Source: UBA8949 sp942493365 (GTDB lineage: Bacteria; Bacillota; Clostridia; Saccharofermentanales; UBA5734). From it: a stretch of 64,000 bases of DNA. Position numbers and translations under genes: made by a program. The stretch is from assembly GCA_942493365.1 (NCBI GenBank), contig OW818697.1, forward strand, positions 1,798,001 to 1,862,000, written 5' to 3'. This document shows positions 26,260-33,784 of this stretch, piece after piece. Each line of letters opens with the position of its first letter. Positions within the stretch are counted from its first letter, which is position 1. Under the pieces are notes generated by a model. The model was not told where the DNA came from and searched no databases. It was given only the letters and a program-made list of their open reading frames with translations.

Positions 26260-27105
26260 TCAATTTGATTCTGTTTTTTCAATAGAAGACTTGAAATCGC
26301 AAATATTATAACTTTCGGAGTCCAATGACATTTGACGGCTATAATACAAGTCGCCAAAAACCTTTTGCACTGCGTTGACCCGTAATATTTTAATGATTGG
26401 GTTGAATAGTCTGGTCAGTCGTATCGTCTTGGCATGATTTTCGGCAATCGCTTGAACCAGATCGCTCGTGTTGACATATTCGTTATTTTGCGGGAAAGAA
26501 TACCCACTGCTTTGAGCGTCAATCAATTGCTTGATATGTTGACACAAGTTTTCAATATAGATCATACTTCGATCATTTTTAATCTTGGGGAAGATGGGCG
26601 TTTTTACGGCAATTCTTGCTAACTTGGGATAATTTCCTTTGCACCCGGGACCATAAACCATCGGTGGGCGAATAATTGCGATGGCGAATTTGGGGTCGAG
26701 CAACTGGTTGATCAATTTTTCTGCTTCATACTTTGATTTTCCGTAATGACTTTTGGGCTCGGGTTGTGTGTCGAGTTTGATCACTCCGCGATCAAAACCG
26801 TATATGCTCATTGAGCTTAAAAAAATGAACTGTCGGACACCTTCATATTTTGCTTTTTTCGCTGCAGCGAATGCCAAATCACGATTGACCCTATAATATT
26901 GATCTCGATTATTTTTTGTCTCTTTTACATGGGCAATCCCCGCCACATGAAAAACCACGTCATACCCAGTGAAGTCTTTTGCTCGCCATTTATCGCCGAT
27001 CATATCAATCGTATCGACTTGATATTCAGCCGGCCACTGTTTTAGCCATTCATCAAATGACTCGCCAATATAACTGTTGGCGCCAGTAATTAAAACCTTT
27101 TTCAT
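26260..27105 (-). CDS. NAD-dependent sugar epimerase/reductase (SDR), substrate unknown
   Basis: 281 residues. Short extended-SDR with MKKVLITGANSYIGES, FLSSMSIYGFD and YGKSKYEAE (catalytic Ser, Tyr-x-x-x-Lys), then IIRPPMVYGPGCKGNYPKL. Reading continues upstream to 27198, but that stretch lies in the preceding gene. The ATG at 27105 overlaps its stop as ATGA. SDRs of this size next to an initiating phosphoglycosyl transferase often make its substrate (for example UDP-GlcNAc epimerases or 4-ketoreductases such as WbpV/WbvR-type); this role is inference from position. Confidence 0.75.
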   Translation of the reverse strand: MKKVLITGANSYIGESFDEWLKQWPAEYQVDTIDMIGDKWRAKDFTGYDVVFHVAGIAHVKETKNNRDQYYRVNRDLAFAAAKKAKYEGVRQFIFLSSMSIYGFDRGVIKLDTQPEPKSHYGKSKYEAEKLINQLLDPKFAIAIIRPPMVYGPGCKGNYPKLARIAVKTPIFPKIKNDRSMIYIENLCQHIKQLIDAQSSGYSFPQNNEYVNTSDLVQAIAENHAKTIRLTRLFNPIIKILRVNAVQKVFGDLYYSRQMSLDSESYNICDFKSSIEKTESN

Positions 27106-27722
27106 GCTTTGGTTTCCTCTTTGCCCGCCAAACTCCCCGTTCCGCCTTCGACAACGCCCTTGCGCTTGACCACATTGACAAAGGTGCCGAAAAAGCATTT
27201 AAGATCCATCACAAACCCGAACTTCGCTGCGTACTCACCGTCAAATCTGGCTTTAACTTCGATTGGCAATTCGTCGCGGCCGTTGATCTGGGCCCAGCCG
27301 GTCATGCCTGGGACGAGCTGGTTGACGCCATATTGGTCGCGTTCGGCAATCAGGTCGTCCTGGTTCCAGAGCGCGGGACGCGGGCCGATGATGCTCATCT
27401 GGCCGACAAAGATATTCCAGATCTGAGGGATTTCGTCGAGGCTGGTTTTGCGCAGAAAGCGGCCGAGCTTGGTGATGTACAGCTCGGGGTTCTTCAGCAG
27501 ATGTGTCGGGGTATCCTTGGGGGTTTCGATGCGCATGGTGCGGAACTTGAGAATTTTGAATAGTTTTTTGTTTTGTCCAACGCGTTTTTGTTTGAACAGC
27601 ACCGGCCCTGGTGAGTCGATCTTGATCGCGATGATCAGAATCAAATAGAACCAGGACAGCACGATCATGCCGAGCAAGGACAGCAAAATGTCGACTGTTC
27701 TTTTGATGATGTGGTAAACCAT
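27102..27722 (-). CDS. Initiating phosphoglycosyl transferase (monotopic, PglC/EpsL-like)
   Basis: 206 residues, the size of the minimal catalytic domain. It transfers a phospho-sugar from UDP-sugar to undecaprenyl phosphate and thus starts the repeat unit. An N-terminal re-entrant membrane helix (ILLSLLGMIVLSWFYLIL) is followed by SPGPVLFKQKRVG, KFRTM, RKTSLDEIPQIWNI with the conserved Asp-Glu, IIGPRPAL and PGMTGWAQING. GAAGGAG precedes the start. It is the first gene after the small regulator and a 143-base non-coding leader, which suits the first step of a polysaccharide operon. Confidence 0.93.
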   Translation of the reverse strand: MVYHIIKRTVDILLSLLGMIVLSWFYLILIIAIKIDSPGPVLFKQKRVGQNKKLFKILKFRTMRIETPKDTPTHLLKNPELYITKLGRFLRKTSLDEIPQIWNIFVGQMSIIGPRPALWNQDDLIAERDQYGVNQLVPGMTGWAQINGRDELPIEVKARFDGEYAAKFGFVMDLKCFFGTFVNVVKRKGVVEGGTGSLAGKEETKA

Positions 27723-27865
27723 GCTGGGACTCCTTCGGTGGTATGATACAGCTTTGCCCTTCGTGCCAGGCAGGGCGCGCTGGTACGATGGGTCTTGTTC
27801 TGTGCCTGTTGGTGCGGCTTACGCTCGGTGGCGATAAACCGGGCTTAACAGGGTTCGTGGTCCGT
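27723..27865. other. Non-coding leader before the polysaccharide operon
   Basis: 143 bases between the regulator and the phosphoglycosyl transferase gene. On the minus strand it contains a small inverted repeat at 27756-27776 (GCCCT, 11-base loop, AGGGC; the loop itself holds TGCCTGGCA, a short palindrome) about 34 bases before the start codon. I see no convincing -35/-10 pair. It could be an antiterminator- or regulator-recognition element, but nothing in the sequence proves this. Confidence 0.3.
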
Positions 27866-28444
27866 TCAGAGCATATCGGCCAGACTGACCAGCGGGATGC
27901 TGGATGCGGTCTGTAGGACTGTTTGGGAGGACAGGGCGTCCTCTGGCAGGTAGAAGATGATGGCGTTATCCGAGACGGGCAATTCGTCGGGATGCAGGGC
28001 TTGGCTGATCGAAATCGTTCTAACATATCGATCTGAATGTTTGGCCAGGTATTCGTCAACTGCGGCCTGCACCAGGCTGTCGAGCTCGTTTCCGGGCAGA
28101 CAGATATAAATCACATCATATTGCTGATGGAATTGTTCAATTTTATGCTGTATTCTGTTTTTGGTTGCTTGAATGATTTGGTAATGATTTTTGATGTAAT
28201 GAACCGTTTTGATGGCCTTTTCGGCCAGACCGATCGGGGTCAGCATATAAATGACCCTGTTGGCTGGAATGGTTTCCATTTTGATCAAGCCCTGCTTGAT
28301 CATTTTCTGAAGTAAAAGATTAACCGTGCCGAGAGAAAGCCCGGTCTTTTGTGAAAGTTCGCGCTGCGAGATGTCCTGATTGGCTTCAATTTCGTGCATC
28401 AGGATAAATCCCTTATCGGTATCCTGGGTCGAGGCTGCAAGCAT
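27866..28444 (-). CDS. Winged-helix (MarR-type) regulator associated with polysaccharide genes
   Basis: 192 residues. The N-terminal third is a winged helix: ISQRELSQKTGLSLGTVNLL is the helix-turn-helix and ANRVIYMLTPIG the wing. This resembles the small MarR-like regulators found with exopolysaccharide genes. The C-terminal 110 residues (YDVIYICLPGNELDSLVQAA onward) form an alpha/beta region of unknown function, possibly a receiver- or ligand-type domain. It has a candidate promoter (28491-28519) and a dyad over the start region (28454-28488), fitting autoregulation. It probably controls the downstream polysaccharide operon (inference). Confidence 0.75.
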   Translation of the reverse strand: MLAASTQDTDKGFILMHEIEANQDISQRELSQKTGLSLGTVNLLLQKMIKQGLIKMETIPANRVIYMLTPIGLAEKAIKTVHYIKNHYQIIQATKNRIQHKIEQFHQQYDVIYICLPGNELDSLVQAAVDEYLAKHSDRYVRTISISQALHPDELPVSDNAIIFYLPEDALSSQTVLQTASSIPLVSLADML

Positions 28445-28453
28445 GCTGGTCTC

Positions 28454-28488
28454 CTTTGGCGCCGTCGTTCAGTTTTTGAACGCCAAAG
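28454..28488 (-). promoter_or_regulatory. Inverted repeat overlapping the ribosome-binding site of the winged-helix regulator
   Basis: On the minus strand: CTTTGG + CGTTCA, a 5-base loop, TGAACG, a 6-base bulge, CCAAAG. The outer 3' arm (CCAAAG) runs into GAG, so the ribosome-binding site AAAGGAG (28451-28457) is partly inside the stem. The same dyad lies just after the candidate -10. It can be a DNA operator or an RNA hairpin masking translation; both fit autoregulation. The symmetry is seen; the function is inferred. Confidence 0.55.
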
Positions 28489-28490
28489 TA

Positions 28491-28519
28491 AGTGTAACTT
28501 AGTGACGATAATTTTGCAA
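28491..28519 (-). promoter_or_regulatory. Candidate sigma-A promoter of the winged-helix regulator
   Basis: TTGCAA (28514-28519) and TACACT (28491-28496) on the minus strand, 17 bases apart; four of six matches each. The start point would fall about at the beginning of the inverted repeat at 28454-28488. This would place the regulator, and perhaps the whole polysaccharide operon, under separate control from the motility genes upstream. Confidence 0.45.
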
Positions 28520-28541
28520 GTAAAAGTTCCTTGCTCATTAT

Positions 28542-29672
28542 TCAATCGCTTGGGTCGATACTCTTTTTCTTCTGCTTTATTAAAGAATGTATACCAATAA
28601 TATATTTGCTATACGGCAGATAACTTATCAGTTTGGTCGCAATGAAACTAAAGATAGTGGCAAATGGAAATAATAAAATATAATACAATATATTATCAGC
28701 TTGGATATTCATGTCCTTGAGTAGAATAATAATCAAATTAACAAATATTAAATGAACCAAGTATATGCCAAATGAATAACGTCCCAAATTACAAATCACG
28801 AGGGATATAATATTTTTTTTGATCATTAAAACAGATGATATTTTATAAAACAATACAAATGCAAAGCAAAACAATATTGGATTTATCAAGTAATAAATTG
28901 AACTTCTTAGCCCGGTCGCATGATGGTAATAAATATCGATATAAATTGAGGATACAGAAATTGCCAGAAATATACATATTACGATTAGTAATTTTGTTCT
29001 TATTTTAGAGAGAAAGTTTTGGATTAATGGTATATTATCAGCAATATAAATACCAATCATAAAGTAAAAGATGTGACTTAAAAATACGAAACCCATTTTT
29101 GAAACAATTGAGACGAAAAGGTTGTTTTGATCCAGGAGAGGAAACCCATGTTGGAAAAAATAATTCCAACACACTTGAATAATAAGCGACAAAGCTAATA
29201 GACTGTCAACTTTATTTTTCTGCTTACAATAAACATATAGTTTTGCAATGACAGGATACAAAACATAAAATTGAATGATTATTATAATATACCAAAAGTG
29301 ATAAGAAGACTTAGCAAATATCAGATTAGAGACAATCGATTTCAAGCTGAAATTAGTTACGCCCCCTATTGTATATTCATAAGCCATATAAAGAATCGAA
29401 AAGATAATATAGGGCGGTATTATTGATAGTACTCTTTTTTTATAGAATTCAAGCAGTTTGAACTTCGATGAATAATTATGAAACAACACAAAACCAGAAA
29501 TGAATAAAAACAAAGGGACTGCATATCCTGATAGCGTGTCAACAAAAAGCATTGCGCCAGTCACATATGTTAATGAACCTACAGTTGTGAACCAGCCTGT
29601 CGTGTGAATCATAATGACGCCAAGAATAGCAAATCCTCTTAGGTAATCGAGTTCGACAATTTTATCTTTCAC
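28542..29672 (-). CDS. Acyltransferase-3 family membrane protein
   Basis: About 376 residues with about ten membrane helices. The opening KIVELDYLRGFAILGVIMIH has the conserved Asp-Tyr-x-Arg and helix-end His of the family. The GTG at 29672 is preceded by AGGAGG six bases upstream and overlaps the NusG-like gene's stop as GTGA; an in-frame start at 29714 would lie deep inside that gene. The gene is strikingly AT-rich between GC-richer neighbours, which suggests separate acquisition. Probably O-acylates the exported polymer. Confidence 0.85.
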   Translation of the reverse strand: MKDKIVELDYLRGFAILGVIMIHTTGWFTTVGSLTYVTGAMLFVDTLSGYAVPLFLFISGFVLFHNYSSKFKLLEFYKKRVLSIIPPYIIFSILYMAYEYTIGGVTNFSLKSIVSNLIFAKSSYHFWYIIIIIQFYVLYPVIAKLYVYCKQKNKVDSLLALSLIIQVCWNYFFQHGFPLLDQNNLFVSIVSKMGFVFLSHIFYFMIGIYIADNIPLIQNFLSKIRTKLLIVICIFLAISVSSIYIDIYYHHATGLRSSIYYLINPILFCFAFVLFYKISSVLMIKKNIISLVICNLGRYSFGIYLVHLIFVNLIIILLKDMNIQADNILYYILLFPFATIFSFIATKLISYLPYSKYIIGIHSLIKQKKKSIDPSD

Positions 29673-30199
29673 GAATGTCCTCCTGAAGCGTCCAAACACT
29701 CCGCCCCGACGCACACGGTCTGTTTATGTCCGTCAAAGTCAAACGCCACCCACGCCCGGCGCTTATGCTTGTCCAGCTTGGTGATCCTTCCCTCAAAATC
29801 CAGCAGTGGCCCACTCACAACCTTGATCTGACCGCCTTCAATGAGCACGGTTGATTGTTCGATTTTGCCCTGATGTTTATAAACCCATTGGGCATAATCA
29901 TCGTCACTGCCGGTCAGGGTGCGAATGCCACGTTCGTACTGGAGAACTTTGTAGAGATGATTGGTCTTTTGCCGCAGATCATGGGGCAGTTCGCCCTGGG
30001 CAAAAATAAAAAGATAGCCGGGCAGCAGGATCAGGTCGCGGCTTGACCATTGGCCTTGTCGTTTTTCGGGTATGGTCCTGGTCGGCGCGATGGCCGTTAT
30101 ATCAGGGTAATTCTGATTGATGGACTTGACAGCAGCCTGTTCGGAGCCGGTGCGACACATCACGCAATAGGCGTTCAGGCATTGCTCCAGATCAGCCAC
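29669..30199 (-). CDS. NusG paralogue, LoaP-like transcription antiterminator
   Basis: 176 residues. The NGN domain occupies about residues 9-110 (AYCVMCRTGSEQAAVKSI, then LILLPGYLFIFA) and the KOW region begins near 125 (GGQIKVVSGPLLDFEGRITK). Housekeeping NusG usually sits beside secE and ribosomal genes; paralogues such as LoaP and RfaH sit beside long polysaccharide or polyketide operons and let RNA polymerase read through them. Here about 29 kb of polysaccharide genes follow. The start is GTG at 30199, immediately after the stop of the c-di-GMP gene, with AAGGA six bases before. Confidence 0.82.
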   Translation of the reverse strand: MADLEQCLNAYCVMCRTGSEQAAVKSINQNYPDITAIAPTRTIPEKRQGQWSSRDLILLPGYLFIFAQGELPHDLRQKTNHLYKVLQYERGIRTLTGSDDDYAQWVYKHQGKIEQSTVLIEGGQIKVVSGPLLDFEGRITKLDKHKRRAWVAFDFDGHKQTVCVGAECLDASGGHS

Positions 30200-31984
30200 C
30201 TAACGTCCTTCTTCCTCGAGAATGGCCAGCAGGGTCTCAACAATGGCCGGGTCAAATTGTTGGCCAGCCTGCTGCTGAAGTTCTTCGCGGGCTGAAGTGC
30301 GACTGATGGCGTCCATGTAGGGGCGGTCATGGGTCATGGTGTCGTAAGCATCGGCGGCAAAGAGGATGCGGGCAGCCAGGGGGATGTCCTGGCCGGACAG
30401 ACCTTGGGGATAGCCCTTGCCGTCCCACTGTTCGTGGTGGGACAGGATGCTTTCGGCGATGCGGTTGAGCTCGGGGGTGGCTTTGGCGAGGCGATAGCCG
30501 GTTTCGGTGTGACGTTTTATCTCCTGCCATTCTTCATCGGTCAGTTTGCCGGGTTTGTTGAGGATGTCTTCGTTGATGATGATTTTGCCGATGTCGTGGA
30601 GATTGGACAGGAGGATGAGATCGTCGAGTTGGCTTTGTGGCAGCTGCATTTGCTGGCCGATCTTCTGGCAAAGGACCGCAAGGCGTTCGGCATGCTGGCG
30701 GGATTCGATGCCGCAGTCGAAGAGTTTCTGCTGCATGGTGTGCAGGACGGTGCTGTGCATGGCTTTGCTTTCGAGCAATTTTTGACGGTACATGGCATTT
30801 TCGGCTTCGCGGATGATGATTTGAATGTCTTCGCTTTCGTCGCGTTTGGTCGCCAGACCGAGCGAAATGCTGGGTAGCAGCTGGTGTATGCCGAGACCTT
30901 CCTGGTCGGTATCGCGGAGTTCGATGATGCGGTTGATGATCAGTTGGGCGGCATCCGCATCGGTTTTGGGCAGGCAGATGATAAATTCATCGCCGCCCCA
31001 ACGGGAGATCAGGTCCTCGGCGCGGCAGGCGGTCTTCAGGAGCTCGGCAACGTTCTGGAGCAGCTTGTCGCCGTCGTGGTGGCCATAGACGTCGTTGACC
31101 AGCTTGAGGCCGTTGACGTCGCCCAGAATGATCGACAGGGGCAGCTGGCGGCGGGTATTCATGCGTGCCAGTTCTTCTTCAAAGAAGCGCCGGTTGAAGA
31201 GGCCGGTCAGGCTGTCGTGATAGCTGATGTAGATGATGTCCTCTTCCTTCTTTTTCTGGTCGGTGACATCCTGGACGGTGCCGATCATGCGCGCTGGTCT
31301 GCCGTCCTCATCGGCGATGATCTGTCCGATGCTGTGGATGTAGCGGACTTCGCCGTTGTCCTTGCGGGTGATTTTGAAATCGTCGGTATAGGGCTCTTCA
31401 CCCATCAGGGTTTGGCTGATGCGCTCTTCAATGGAGAGATTCGGGTCATTACGGGTATTGACCGCCGGGGTTATTTCGTGCTGCCAGGTTGAGATGTCCG
31501 GCACGCCGTCATTTTTATCAAGGCCATACAATTCGAAAAGTCCATCGGACCAGTTGATTGTGTTCTTGTCAAAATCAACATGCCAGCTGCCCAAACGTCC
31601 AACCTTCTGTGTATGGCGCAGCAGGTTTTCACTCTCGGTCAGGGCCGCCTCTGTTGTGTGGCCGTGGGTGACATCAAGAATAGAAACCAGGACGCAAGTC
31701 TTGTCATCTCCCTGGTTTTTGATCAGGCGATAGGTGCTGGCAAGCCATTTCTCCTGACCTTCGATCAACAAAAGGTCTTCATAGCTTTGCTTTTCATCTT
31801 GCAAAAAAGCCCGTTTGATCCGATCGGCCGCATCGGTGAGACCACTGGGCATCTGTATGCCTGGGGTCTTCCCAAGACACTCGGCGGCCTTTTTGTTGGT
31901 AGCCAAAACAAGGCCTTCCCTGTCCAGGCAGATCAAGCCGACCTCAGCGCTTTCAAATAAAGCTTTGTAATCGAGTTCGTTCAT
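30200..31984 (-). CDS. PAS-PAS-GGDEF-HD-GYP c-di-GMP turnover protein
   Basis: 594 residues, no membrane segment. Two PAS domains (about 5-110 and 125-245), then GGDEF (255-410) with an intact RWGGDEF active site (330-334) and an RxxD inhibitory site (RAED 321-324) five residues before it. The C-terminal HD-GYP domain shows NLHDIGK (HD 463-464), HHEQWDGKGYPQGL (GYP 524-526) and DRPYM. Both synthesis and breakdown of c-di-GMP look possible. The start overlaps the PilZ gene stop as ATGA; the stop is followed directly by the NusG-like start. The PAS domains suggest control by a cytoplasmic signal such as redox state or a ligand. Confidence 0.92.
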   Translation of the reverse strand: MNELDYKALFESAEVGLICLDREGLVLATNKKAAECLGKTPGIQMPSGLTDAADRIKRAFLQDEKQSYEDLLLIEGQEKWLASTYRLIKNQGDDKTCVLVSILDVTHGHTTEAALTESENLLRHTQKVGRLGSWHVDFDKNTINWSDGLFELYGLDKNDGVPDISTWQHEITPAVNTRNDPNLSIEERISQTLMGEEPYTDDFKITRKDNGEVRYIHSIGQIIADEDGRPARMIGTVQDVTDQKKKEEDIIYISYHDSLTGLFNRRFFEEELARMNTRRQLPLSIILGDVNGLKLVNDVYGHHDGDKLLQNVAELLKTACRAEDLISRWGGDEFIICLPKTDADAAQLIINRIIELRDTDQEGLGIHQLLPSISLGLATKRDESEDIQIIIREAENAMYRQKLLESKAMHSTVLHTMQQKLFDCGIESRQHAERLAVLCQKIGQQMQLPQSQLDDLILLSNLHDIGKIIINEDILNKPGKLTDEEWQEIKRHTETGYRLAKATPELNRIAESILSHHEQWDGKGYPQGLSGQDIPLAARILFAADAYDTMTHDRPYMDAISRTSAREELQQQAGQQFDPAIVETLLAILEEEGR

Positions 31985-32700
31985 GTCTTGAACTTTCGGT
32001 CTTTTTGCGTGCGCTGCAATTGCTGTTGAAAAACGAATTGCACCAGAACATCCTGATCAGGGCGTGACATTTCGGTGAATTGAAGAGAGACTTGTTTGCG
32101 CGAAGGCGATCCATTGATGTCACTGACCCGCAGGATACGACCTCGCGCGCTGACGGGGAGTTCATTGTCGAGTTGCAGGGTTATTTCGACGTCCGGCTGA
32201 TCCGGCAGAGCTTGGTTGGTGACGAAAGCCGCGCCACCGCCGCTGATGTTGCGGGTGACCGCCTGGAATAGTTTATGGGATATCGAGTTTTCAGGCTCAG
32301 ACGCGTCGGCAATAAAGCGAAAGGTCATGCCCAGGCTGCAAGGCAGGCGGTACCAGGCGCGGCGCTGGAGACGGGCCAGATCGTCATTGGCCTTGATCCG
32401 GAAGGACATAATGCGGTCTTTTTCGACTCGTTCGATGAGGCTGGCTGTAAAGGACCAGACACAGCTGTCCTGTTGAATAAAGCTGACTCGCATCATACAG
32501 CCTTCCGGCCAATTGACCAGTCTGAATTCGCGAATCGGCATAGCGACCAGCAGCATGCCGTCGGTGATCGGTTCGAGCAGTTGGCTGACATAGATGTTTT
32601 GTGAATCGGCAGCTTCCCAGTCGGGTTCGGCAGGCTGTTCATTTTCTTCAAACCAACTCACTTCCAGGCGTGTACCAGTTTTCAATTCAGTTAGCTCCAT
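31981..32700 (-). CDS. YcgR-like PilZ-domain c-di-GMP effector
   Basis: 239 residues. An N-terminal YcgR/YpfA-type domain is followed by PilZ with the c-di-GMP site split as RRAWYRLPC (R-x-x-x-R type) and TRNISGGGAAF (N-x-S-x-x-G). In the known family, c-di-GMP-bound YcgR slows the flagellar motor. It lies between cheB and the GGDEF/HD-GYP gene, so effector and enzyme are coupled. A TTG start at 32706 is possible, but GAGGA seven bases before the ATG at 32700 is better. Confidence 0.87.
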   Translation of the reverse strand: MELTELKTGTRLEVSWFEENEQPAEPDWEAADSQNIYVSQLLEPITDGMLLVAMPIREFRLVNWPEGCMMRVSFIQQDSCVWSFTASLIERVEKDRIMSFRIKANDDLARLQRRAWYRLPCSLGMTFRFIADASEPENSISHKLFQAVTRNISGGGAAFVTNQALPDQPDVEITLQLDNELPVSARGRILRVSDINGSPSRKQVSLQFTEMSRPDQDVLVQFVFQQQLQRTQKDRKFKT

Positions 32701-32723
32701 GACCAAATCCTCACTTAACCTTT

Positions 32724-33764
32724 CTATTTCTGCATAGCAGCGAAAACGAGTTCGTGAATCTTATCGAGCGGGGCTTGCTTGACACCGGCGCCGATATCCC
32801 AGGCGACTTTGGGCATGCCGTAAACGATCGATGATTCCTCATCCTGGCAGATGGTCATCGCTCCAGCTTTACGCATGGCCAAAAGGCCTTTGGCACCGTC
32901 ATAACCCATGCCGGTCAGCAAGATACCAATCGTGGAAAGGCCGGCTTTCTGCAGCGGGGCGATGGAATTGAACAGCACGTCGACCGAGGGGCAGTGGCCA
33001 TTGACACGATCGCCGGGTTTGCTTTCGAGCGTCAGCAAACCGCCGGTTTTCTTGACTGACATGTGCATATCGCCAGCGGCCAGCCAGGCTTGTCCAGGCT
33101 TCAGCTCAACCCCGTTGACAGCTTCATTGACGCTCATGGCGCAGCAACGGTTCAAGCGCTCGGCGAACATCTGGGTAAAGACCGGCGGCATATGCTGGAC
33201 GATGACGATCGGCGGCATTTCACGCGGGAAATTCTGCAGCAAGCTGCAAATGGCCTCAGTGCCGCCGGTTGACGCGCCGATGGCAATCAAGCCGCAGCCC
33301 TTTTCATTGCCGACCCGGGCGGTTTGTCCGGGCGCTGATTGTGGCGTCTTTTTCAGGTGAGATACTTTTGCCGTGGAAGCGATTTTGACCTTGACTCCCA
33401 GTTCACGGATCAGACTTTCCATGCTGCTGGAGTTGTCCGGGCCTGGCTTGGTGACAAAGTCAACCGCGCCGGCATTCAGCGCGTCGAAAACATTATGACT
33501 GACCGAACTGACCACGACAACCGGCATAGGGTATTGGGGCATCAGTCGGCGCAGAAATTCAATGCCGCCCATCTTGGGCATTTCGACATCCAGGGTCATT
33601 ACGTCGGGTTCGAGTTCTTCGATCATGTCGCGGGCAGCGAAGGGATCACAAGCTGTACCCACAACTTCCAGACTATCATCTTTTGCCAAGCCGCGGGCAA
33701 TCGTTTCGCGGAACAACAGCGAATCGTCAACAACCAGCACTCTGATTTTCTTTTTTAGTGTCAT
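32724..33764 (-). CDS. cheB: Chemotaxis protein-glutamate methylesterase
   Basis: 346 residues. Receiver domain (residues 8-125) with Asp13/Asp14 and the phospho-acceptor Asp59 (TLDVEMP). After a linker comes the methylesterase domain with the catalytic Ser in GASTGGTEA, His in QHMPPVF and Asp in GMGYDGAKG. It removes methyl groups from receptors and is turned on by CheA. It follows cheR by 20 bases. Confidence 0.96.
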   Translation of the reverse strand: MTLKKKIRVLVVDDSLLFRETIARGLAKDDSLEVVGTACDPFAARDMIEELEPDVMTLDVEMPKMGGIEFLRRLMPQYPMPVVVVSSVSHNVFDALNAGAVDFVTKPGPDNSSSMESLIRELGVKVKIASTAKVSHLKKTPQSAPGQTARVGNEKGCGLIAIGASTGGTEAICSLLQNFPREMPPIVIVQHMPPVFTQMFAERLNRCCAMSVNEAVNGVELKPGQAWLAAGDMHMSVKKTGGLLTLESKPGDRVNGHCPSVDVLFNSIAPLQKAGLSTIGILLTGMGYDGAKGLLAMRKAGAMTICQDEESSIVYGMPKVAWDIGAGVKQAPLDKIHELVFAAMQK

Positions 33765-33784
33765 GTTCGGCTCCTTGCTGGTGC

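Noticed and set aside
1..27722. A flagellin-glycosylation island, since it sits next to flagellar genes.
   Set aside because: No Maf, pseudaminic or legionaminic acid genes; instead an initiating lipid-phosphate transferase, flippase and polymerase, which mean a lipid-linked polymer.
27253..28059. A 268-codon minus-strand frame spanning the phosphoglycosyl transferase and the leader.
   Set aside because: Pro/Arg/Ser-rich, no family resemblance, overlaps the well-conserved transferase gene in another frame.
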